Source: Herbaspirillum sp. DW155
GTDB taxonomy: Bacteria > Pseudomonadota > Gammaproteobacteria > Burkholderiales > Burkholderiaceae_D
Length of the DNA: 64,000 bases
Direction: 5' to 3'
Assembly: GCF_037076565.1 (NCBI RefSeq)
Contig: NZ_AP029028.1
Location: forward strand, 4,340,001 to 4,404,000
The position numbers and the translations under genes were made by a program. The notes under the pieces were generated by a model that did no database searches, was not told the DNA's origin, and saw only the letters and a program-made list of their open reading frames with translations. This document shows, one piece after another, positions 55,288 through 62,250 of this stretch. The first letter of the stretch is position 1. Every line of letters starts with the position of its first letter.

Positions 55288-55994
55288 CTCATTCCCTTGC
55301 CACGGCAAGGCTCCAGTTTGACATTCATCTTTTGATTTCCACGACCGTTGTCAATCGCATGTTGGGCCTCACGATCCATCTCCTGCACCCTAGTCAGCGG
55401 CTTCTGCCCAGAACTCCGACTTCCAGGCGGCGTGTATGCCTGGTTCCAGCTTGCTCCAATTGACTTGTTCACGTCAGCGCGGCCAATACTCGTCGTTTTG
55501 TGTTGCGCCCAGCCTCCGGCAACCATATCTGGCTCATGTAATGCGGCCAATTTCTCCATCAATTTTTTCGCACGAGCATTGGCCTTCGGTCTTGCCTCTG
55601 CCTCGCTCATGCCCTGCTTACATAGGCTATCGGCAATACTTTCCGACATTTTATGACGTACATTTTCCCGTTGAATTTCTTGCGCCGCGCCAGCCGCCGG
55701 ATTCCGATTCATTTTCTTAAACGCATTCCTAGCCATCGCGTATTCACTAGCAGTCAGACTGTTGATGGCCTCCTCTTGACGTCTAAGTTGCTCCGCCATT
55801 TCTTTCAAAAACGCCTTCTGCTCCTCCTTGCTCATCCGCATGAATTGTTTCTTATCATACGGATGGAAACAAGGCACTTTAAACTGCCGAGCCTTGACGG
55901 TGACGTCCTTCTTGGGCTTTTTGGGTGGTTGGGGGCCAGGTGCAGCTTCCTTGGCGACCTTATCCGGCTGGTTTTTGTCGCACGGAGATACCAA
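55284..55994 (-). pseudogene. Ntox15 (Tde-type) DNase toxin, frame-separated from its N-terminus
   Basis: A 236-codon open frame. The C-terminal domain is Ntox15: conserved ARQFKVPCFHPYDKKQF at 35-51, the catalytic H-x-x-D (His153, Asp156) in ALHEPDMVAGG, then NKSIGASWN and the end MNVKLEPCRGKG. Ntox15 proteins such as Agrobacterium Tde1 are T6SS DNases. There is no ATG before codon 52 and only a TTG at 55994. A single extra A in the A5 tract at 55976-55972 would fuse it in frame with the DUF2169 frame upstream (494 residues in all). Either frameshifted or expressed only by slippage; sequencing error cannot be excluded. Confidence 0.8.
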
Positions 55995-56767
55995 TCCTCT
56001 GCGAAGCCAAGGCCTATCGGATTGTCTTCACACACCGCATGGGCGATGGCTTGCTGCGTGTCGCCGTCAGTCGCAGATTCAGGCAGCGGCTTGCGTTCTG
56101 GCAGTCGATGCTTTTTGTTCACACGTGTGGCCGCCGGCTCGGTTTCAAGAATCTTGTTCTCGCCCCCGTAGGCATATTCGTAACGCAGTGGCAGCGTCGT
56201 GATGGCTTGGGGCGTGCTCAGCTTCCATGCGGGAAGCGCGAACAGCGACAGCGCCCGGAGCAAGGCAGAACGCTTGCGCCATTCACGTGGGCCCGTGACA
56301 AGCAGCGTCTTGGAGAAAATGAGGGGGCCTTGCCTGGCCTGCTCCGTCAGGCGCACGCACTCTTGCCGCCACTGCGCCATGCGCTCGGGCGAAGCATGCT
56401 GCAAGGGATTCAAGCCATGAGGTTCAGGCGGCAACTCGGGCTCGACCGGTGCGCCGTTGATCTTGATGGCGACCTCGAACTGGCGGGCCGCGCGTCCCTG
56501 CGGCGCATGCGCGTCGGCAATGACGATGACGTCGGTATGCGGCTTGTACGGTGCCAGGTCCGATTCCTGCCTGACGCTGGAGCGGTTCAGTTCGCCGTAA
56601 TACTCGTCGGAGGTGACCAGCGGTGTTTGCTCGGGTGCGAGCAAGAGCTGGCCGTCGGGCTGCAACTCAAAGGTGAGTCGCATGACGACGACGTGAAAGC
56701 GCTGGTCATGCTGGTCGAGCGCGTCGAACGCCATCGCCGGATAAGGCGTGAGGTTACGAAATTCCAT
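55832..56767 (-). CDS. DUF2169-family T6SS effector-associated protein (C-terminus out of frame)
   Basis: 311 codons as it stands. Residues 1 to about 262 match DUF2169, a family of chaperone/adaptor proteins next to T6SS effectors (MEFRNLTPYPAMAFDALDQ, TDVIVIADAHAP, LRYEYAYGGEN, NPIGLGFAEDWYLRAT). The last 49 residues (SRIRSPRKLHLAPN..) are the toxin region read in the wrong frame and look like no protein. The normal DUF2169 end (after the NPxGxGF motif) is missing. So either deletion plus frameshift joined it to the toxin, or the two were a natural fusion broken by one base. Begins 13 nt after the vgrG stop. Confidence 0.8.
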   Translation of the reverse strand: MEFRNLTPYPAMAFDALDQHDQRFHVVVMRLTFELQPDGQLLLAPEQTPLVTSDEYYGELNRSSVRQESDLAPYKPHTDVIVIADAHAPQGRAARQFEVAIKINGAPVEPELPPEPHGLNPLQHASPERMAQWRQECVRLTEQARQGPLIFSKTLLVTGPREWRKRSALLRALSLFALPAWKLSTPQAITTLPLRYEYAYGGENKILETEPAATRVNKKHRLPERKPLPESATDGDTQQAIAHAVCEDNPIGLGFAEDWYLRATKTSRIRSPRKLHLAPNHPKSPRRTSPSRLGSLKCLVSIRMIRNNSCG

Positions 56768-56780
56768 GATCGCTGCCCGG

Positions 56781-58370
56781 TTAGTTGATATCGACGTCTT
56801 TGCCGGACAACTGCATCGGCCCGCTGGCCTCGATGCCGATCTCGGCACCGTTGATGGAGATCTTGCCGTCGGCCGTCATGCGCAAACTGGCCTTGCCCAC
56901 CGAAATGGAAAGCTCCTCTCCCGCCGTGATCGACAGGGTCTTGCCGACCTTGGTGATCTGGTTGATGCCAACCACCGTCGCCATCACAGTGCCCACATTG
57001 AGGTTGTAGGCCAGGCCGACGTTTTCCATGCGGCCCATGCCGACGTTCTGCAGGTAGGCCATGCCGATGGTTTCAGTCTTCATCCGCGCGACATGGGTCG
57101 ACCAGTTCTTGCCGATCTGGTCCTTGCGGTTCTTGCCGATGGTCTTGGTACGGTTGCTGCCGATGCTGATGGTTTCGTTGTTGTCGACCGTCTCGGTACG
57201 GTTGTTGTGGACCGTGATGGTCTCGTTGTTGTCGACGGTTTCGGTGCGGTCATGCCCGATGTGAGAGGTCTCGTCGTGATCGATGGTCTTGCGGCGATCG
57301 TGGCCGACCCATTTGTCTTCGTCGTGCTCGACCTCGGTCAGCTGGTCGCGCTCGGCGTGCAGCCACAACTGCTCCTGGCCCTTCCTGTCTTCGAAGCGCA
57401 GCGCATTGGCATTGTCGTAGCCGCCCTTGGGCGTTGACCTAGTCAGGATGCCGCTCTGGGTCTTGTTCGCCGGCAGCTCCCAGGCCGGCATGTTGGCGGC
57501 ATTGGGCACCATGCCGGTGATGAGTCCGCGATCCGGATTGCCATCCAGGAATTGCACGATGACTTCACTACCGATACGGGGCACGAAGGTCGCGCCGAAG
57601 TTTGGCCCTGCCCAGGCGGTGGCCACGCGCAGCCATGCCGAACTTCTTTCATCGAACTCGCCGTCGCGGTCCCAATGAAATTGGACTTTGACCCGGCCAT
57701 ACTCATCCGTGTGGATTTCTTCGCCTTTGGGCCCGACGACTGTCGCCGTTTGCAGTCCATAGATTTTTGGCTCGACGCTGTTGAAGCCACGACCAGGACG
57801 CCACGGAATGCGCTTGCGGATGCACTTGACCTGGTTCTCGTAGTGGGGCGCAATGCCGTTGCTGACGTGGTAGTTGTTGCTGGCGCTGTGGCGCACTTCG
57901 ATGATGAGGAATTCGCGCTCTTCCTTGCTGCCGCCGTCGAAGTGCCCGGTGAGGCGAAACCAGCGACCAGGGATCACGTTGCGGTTATTCCCTATGGCCT
58001 CGAAAAGCTTGCCCGCATGTTCGAATTCCTCCATGCGTTGCCCCGCCAGAAGCTCTCCGTCCTGACGATCCTTGAATCCATACGCTCCCGCGTATTCGTA
58101 GGACTCCTTGCGAAGAACCAGGCCTTGATGGTTGCGCGTGGGGACGTCGACGGTTTTTGGGCACGGGGATTTGAAATCGAAGGAGCTCAGGGCCACGCTG
58201 GCAGGCACGATGTGCCGCACACCTGACCATTCGTGAATGCCGTCTTCTTCCTGCGAGCCGGCGTGACGCTGGAATGCGATCTCTACACCGTCGATGGCCT
58301 CAGCCAGGGTGGAGTCGTCGCTCAGTACCAGCTTGTGACCGTTGGCCGTATGTTCATATAGATCGCCGCA
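56781..58370 (-). pseudogene. VgrG spike protein, 3' part only
   Basis: Open from 58370 (stop codon at 58373-58371) to 56781, 529 codons; the first usable start is GTG 58220 (479 residues). Similarity begins at DLYEHTANGHKLVLSDDS, which is mid-protein in VgrG, then TVDVPTRNHQGLVLRK, PWRPGRGFNSVEPKIYGLQTATVVGP, EEIHTDEYGRVKVQFHWDRDG, and the gp5-like beta-helix. The C-terminal needle has repeats (RTETVDNNETI, 48-bp DNA period at 57168 and 57216) and a DUF2345-like end. The N-terminal hub region (gp27-like, about 180 residues) is missing, so trimer hub function is doubtful. Confidence 0.82.
57168..57263. repeat. 48-bp tandem coding repeat in the VgrG needle
   Basis: GATGGT(T/C)TCGTTGTTGTCGAC recurs at 57168 and 57216, start-to-start 48 bp (16 residues), with flanking variants of the same period. 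It encodes the beta-helical spike and is a normal VgrG trait. Confidence 0.7.
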
Positions 58371-58573
58371 TCAATCGCACCCGTGATCACAGACAAGCCC
58401 GGAACAAAACTGGCAACGCCCAGCACCCCGTGCAGCCAAGGACTGGATTTTTGCCAAAACGTTTTCTCTGCGGTGGTCTCCGGTTTCAGCGCTGCGTTGG
58501 CTCCTCCGCCGTGCGGCTCTATGTGTGTTGCTGACCTCTCAGCCTGCTCGAGGATGACTCCTTTGGTCGTCAT
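58322..58573 (-). pseudogene. N-terminal remnant of a polymorphic toxin/effector gene
   Basis: 83 residues: a short polar start (MTTKGVILEQAERSATHIEP) and a hydrophobic helix pair (WLHGVLGVASFVPGLSVITGAIDAAIY). The FVPG..GAIDAAIY pattern is what I know from N-terminal membrane segments of Rhs/PAAR-type effectors, so this looks like the first 75 residues of such a gene. It then runs out of frame into vgrG sequence (last 8 residues RPTVTSWY). Its ATG overlaps the stop of the upstream fragment by 4 nt (ATGA), as between real genes. Confidence 0.6.
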
Positions 58574-58815
58574 GGCAGCTTGTCACGCGTCATGTCGCAC
58601 GGGAGGCAGGTCAGCTTTCCGGGTTCAGGTCTGGCGTTATCCGCCCGGAGCCAAAGATTGAGAGCGAAGTCGCGTGACCGCCCGTGGCTGGCGTCAAGCT
58701 TGTTGACGAGCAGTTCAGAAATGGGAGCGTCGTTGTGTGGGAAAGTGAGCCGCAGAATGCGGGCGTGTAGATAGTCTGAAAGCAGCCATTCCAGACCCTG
58801 GAGGGTTTTGCGCAT
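58570..58815 (-). pseudogene. VgrG 5' fragment
   Basis: 81 residues. ATG 58815 has AGGA seven nt upstream. Residues about 15-55 (ARILRLTFPHNDAPISELLVNKLDASHGRSRDF) are the standard VgrG N-terminus; after about residue 65 the sequence (GKLTCLPCDMTRDKLP) no longer fits VgrG and ends. With the 3' part at 56781-58370 it brackets a foreign 300-bp segment, and about 130 residues of VgrG are absent. Confidence 0.75.
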
Positions 58816-59142
58816 GCAGGATTCCTGTGTTCATCAAGTTTCCCTCCCTGATGTAACACCGGCGCGCATTTTAATATTGCTCAATGGAAACGTGCAACTT
58901 CTGGATGACGATGGCGGGCGACTGCATGAATATTTCCCCAAAGGTGCGATGCCCATTCCGGCAAGGAGCCGGCCGACCCATCCAGAGAATCCGATCTGCC
59001 CAGGAAAATGACGACTCACCACCAGCCATGTCATGTGAGTCCAAACTGAAAAGGCCTGAGTCCGGTGCAATACCGGACTCAGGCCTTGATGCAGAAAACT
59101 GACTGACGAACTTAAGGAGATCAGATTACGGCAGCGCTCGCC
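58816..59142. other. 327-bp region between the T6SS island and fadD
   Basis: Holds the upstream region of the VgrG 5' fragment (no clear promoter recognised) and the fadD terminator at 59051-59087. Nothing else was seen. Confidence 0.5.
59051..59087 (-). terminator. Terminator of fadD
   Basis: A perfect 16-bp stem (59051-59066 with 59072-59087), 5-nt loop, followed on the minus strand by TTTTCAGTTT. 55 nt after the fadD stop; also marks the right border of the effector island. Confidence 0.9.
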
Positions 59143-60843
59143 TCACGCCGCCTGTTTCTGCTGCGCCTTCGCAGGATCATCCCGCAACTCCCGGCGCAGG
59201 ATCTTGCCCACGTTGGTCTTGGGCAGTTCATCGCGGAACTCGATGTACTTCGGCTTCTTGTAGCCGGTAAACTGTTCCTTGCAGTAGGCCATCAGCTGCT
59301 CGGTCGTCAGCGACTTGTCCTTGCGCACCACGAAGAGTTTGACCGCTTCGCCGGTATGTTCATCAGGCACGCCTACACAGGCGCACTCCAGCACTGCCGG
59401 ATGCTGCGCCACCACGCCTTCGATTTCATTGGGATAGACGTTGAAACCGGAGACCAGGATCATGTCCTTCTTGCGGTCGACGATCCTGGTATAGCCGCGC
59501 GCATCCATGATGCCGACGTCGCCGGTCTTGAAGAAGCCATCCGGCGTCATGACCTTGGCGGTCTCGTCCGGACGCTGCCAGTAACCCGGCATCACCTGCG
59601 GACCGCGAATGGCGATCTCGCCCGGCTGGCCCAACGGAACCGGATTGCCGTCGTCATCGAGGATGGCGATCTCGGTGGAGGACAACGGCAGGCCGATGGT
59701 GCCGGTGTATTCATCGATGGTGCAGGGGTTCGCGCTGGCGATGGGCGAGGTTTCCGACAAACCGTAGCCTTCGATGATGGGACAGCCGGTCAGCTTCTTC
59801 CACTTGTCGGCCACGCTCTTCTGCACTGCCATGCCCCCACCCACGCAGCAGCGATAGCCGGAGAAATCCAGCCTGGCAAAATCGGCGTTGTTGAGCAGCG
59901 CGTTGTAGAGCGTATTGACCGCCGGGAAGGTGTTGACCTTGTACTTGGCCAGTTCCTTGACGAAACCGGGGATGTCGCGCGGATTGGGGATCAGCAGGTT
60001 CAGCGCACCTTCGCGCGTGCCCAGCAGATTGCAGACGGTCAGCGCAAAGATGTGATACAGCGGCAGCGCACAGACGAACACCAGCTGGTCGATGGGCTTG
60101 CCGGCCTTCAGCGCCGGGTTCAGCCACGCTTCGGCCTGCAGCACGTTGGCAATCAGGTTGCGGTGGGTCAGCACGGCACCCTTGGCCACGCCCGTCGTGC
60201 CGCCGGTGTATTGCAGGAAAGCGAAATCATCCGGCGTCAGCAGCACCGGCTGCAAGGTCTTGCCCTCGCCCTGCGCGAGCGCTTGACTGAACGAGACGGC
60301 ATGGGGAAGCGACCAGGCCGGCACCATCTTCTTGACGTGGCGCACCACCAGATTGACGATGGCGCCCTTGAGCGTGCCGAGCAGCTCGCCCATGCTGGCC
60401 ACCACGATGTGCCTGACCTTGGTGTTGGCCACCACCTTCTGCAGTGTGCAGGCAAAGTTCTCCAGCACGAAGATGGCCTCGGCACCGGAATCCTTCAGCT
60501 GGTGCTCCAGCTCGCGGGCGGTGTAGAGCGGGTTGACGTTGACCACCGTATAGCCGGCCCGCAGGATGGCAGCGATGGCGATCGGATACTGCAGCACGTT
60601 GGGCATCATGATCGCCACGCGTGCGCCCTTCTGCAGGCCCAGCCCTTGCAGCCACGCCCCCATGGCGCGCGACATGGCATCCAGTTCGCGATAGCGGAGA
60701 TACTTGCCCATGCAGACGTAGGCATTGCGGTCGGCATGCTTGACGAATGCTTCATCGATCATCTGCACCAGCGATCCGTAAGGGCTGGGGTCGATGTCAG
60801 CGGGAACGCCTGCGGGATACGATGCAAGCCAGAATCTGTCCAT
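59143..60843 (-). CDS. fadD: Long-chain-fatty-acid-CoA ligase
   Basis: 566 residues, the FadD length. AMP-binding YTGGTTGVAKGA near 205, GYGLSETSP, the hinge TGDVGIMDARGYTRIVDRKKDM with FACS-signature features, and the catalytic Lys in PKTNVGKILRRELR. Activates exogenous fatty acids at the inner membrane for beta-oxidation. ATG 60843 is preceded by AGAGGA. Starts MDRFWLASYPAGVP, typical of betaproteobacterial FadD. Confidence 0.93.
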   Translation of the reverse strand: MDRFWLASYPAGVPADIDPSPYGSLVQMIDEAFVKHADRNAYVCMGKYLRYRELDAMSRAMGAWLQGLGLQKGARVAIMMPNVLQYPIAIAAILRAGYTVVNVNPLYTARELEHQLKDSGAEAIFVLENFACTLQKVVANTKVRHIVVASMGELLGTLKGAIVNLVVRHVKKMVPAWSLPHAVSFSQALAQGEGKTLQPVLLTPDDFAFLQYTGGTTGVAKGAVLTHRNLIANVLQAEAWLNPALKAGKPIDQLVFVCALPLYHIFALTVCNLLGTREGALNLLIPNPRDIPGFVKELAKYKVNTFPAVNTLYNALLNNADFARLDFSGYRCCVGGGMAVQKSVADKWKKLTGCPIIEGYGLSETSPIASANPCTIDEYTGTIGLPLSSTEIAILDDDGNPVPLGQPGEIAIRGPQVMPGYWQRPDETAKVMTPDGFFKTGDVGIMDARGYTRIVDRKKDMILVSGFNVYPNEIEGVVAQHPAVLECACVGVPDEHTGEAVKLFVVRKDKSLTTEQLMAYCKEQFTGYKKPKYIEFRDELPKTNVGKILRRELRDDPAKAQQKQAA

Positions 60844-61096
60844 AGTGTGTCCTCTGTCTCCGGTCATAACGTGCGCTGGGGCTGGGCGGTGAGGCGATGC
60901 CACCGCGCTGGCGCGCACAGCAAAAAAGCACGACTGTTTTTTTATTTACCGCAGATGCTATCCAGCATTCGGGCGCGGGGCAAGCATTTTGCGCCCTAAA
61001 GTTGAGATTTTTTGCGAAATAGCCGGCGATTTGGGCGATTTCGCGCTCAGTGTGCGCACACCGCCAGGTCAGCCAATTCGGCGCGGCAGCCTGAAA

Positions 61097-62242
61097 TCAC
61101 CCGGCATGATACGACGGGACACCGGCCTTGGGCGCGTCATTGGTGCAGGCAGGAAATATTTCTGCCTCTTCCTTGCCTGTGGTCAAGCGGGTATCGCCCA
61201 GCGCGGCATGGCGGGCGGCCTTGTCCATGTGCGCCAGCTGACGCACCTTGTCGTAGAAATCGGGGAAGCCGCTGCTTTGCTCAAACAGATGGCGGAAGGC
61301 CGGCACCAGGTCGTGATACGTCCCTACCAGCGCCAGATGCGCATTGGACAGCGGCATGGCGAACCAGCGGTCGTAGCCGGTGTAGCCATTCCAGCGGGCG
61401 GCCTTGATCCGGGCATATTCGGCGCGCAGGTCGTCGAAGATGGCGGCCTTGCGCCGACGCTTGTCGGCATCGCTGTCGCAACTGTCGTAGTTGTCCTTCA
61501 GGCGGGCGCGGTATTTGCCCAGCAGTGTGAGGAATTCGCGCTTGCGCGCGGCAAAGTGCTGATAGGCCGCGATCAGGGCCGGATCGTGATGCGCCGCCAG
61601 CCAGCGCTCCACACCCAGCTCTTCTACGGCCACGGCAAAACCCTCGTTGAAGGAAGTATCGCCGGGGGCATACACCTTCTGGTGCGCCAGTTCATGGAAG
61701 ATCAGCCGCGCCAGTTCGCCATCGGGATAGCGGATGAAGGTCGAGATCACCGGATCATTGAACCAGCCCAGCGTGGAATAGGCCGGCACGCCTGCCACCT
61801 GAACGTCGTAGCCCTGCTCCCTCAGCGTTTCGGCATAGGCCTGGGCATCCTGCTGGTGGTAGTAGCCGCGATAATCCACGCACCCCGCAATCGGGAAACA
61901 CCATTGCTTGGCCTTCAGTGAAAGCTCGGGCGCCGCCACCACGTTCCACAGCACATAGGGCCGGTCCAGCTGGGCATAGCTGCGGTAGCTACCGTTGTCG
62001 GGCAGAGCCAGTTCCGTGACGGCGTAGCGGCGTATCTCGCGCACCGTCTGCAGCTTGGCCTTGAGCGTGGGCGAGGTGGCCGGATCATCGAGCCAGTCCT
62101 CCACCGGCCTGGCCTGCGCCAGCAGAGAGAACTGACCATGCGCGGCCTGGGCGTAATACGAAACCGTCGAGCATGCCGATAGCGCGCACACGCCCGCCAC
62201 TGCGGCCACGGTGGCACCCCATCGCAGACGACGGCGCAGCAT
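61097..62242 (-). CDS. Zinc aminopeptidase-type lipoprotein (PF10023 family)
   Basis: 381 residues. Lipobox LSACS with Cys24 after a hydrophobic signal, so it is a membrane-anchored lipoprotein. The metalloprotease motif HELAH (in LIFHELAHQKVYAPG) is followed by NEGFAVAVEELG, whose Glu is the likely third zinc ligand. The family is called putative aminopeptidase; no substrate is proven. Starts 8 nt after the stop of the molybdopterin oxidoreductase, so the two are probably co-transcribed. Confidence 0.88.
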   Translation of the reverse strand: MLRRRLRWGATVAAVAGVCALSACSTVSYYAQAAHGQFSLLAQARPVEDWLDDPATSPTLKAKLQTVREIRRYAVTELALPDNGSYRSYAQLDRPYVLWNVVAAPELSLKAKQWCFPIAGCVDYRGYYHQQDAQAYAETLREQGYDVQVAGVPAYSTLGWFNDPVISTFIRYPDGELARLIFHELAHQKVYAPGDTSFNEGFAVAVEELGVERWLAAHHDPALIAAYQHFAARKREFLTLLGKYRARLKDNYDSCDSDADKRRRKAAIFDDLRAEYARIKAARWNGYTGYDRWFAMPLSNAHLALVGTYHDLVPAFRHLFEQSSGFPDFYDKVRQLAHMDKAARHAALGDTRLTTGKEEAEIFPACTNDAPKAGVPSYHAG

Positions 62243-62250
62243 GGAAAACC

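Noticed and set aside
57150..57270. Regular repeats that might suggest a CRISPR array
   Set aside because: They are in frame, encode the VgrG beta-helix repeats and have no constant repeat with unique spacers.
60919..61096. Hairpin GGGCGC..GCGCCC near 60971-60997 as terminator of the aminopeptidase gene
   Set aside because: Stem of six pairs with a long loop and no U-tract on the minus strand.
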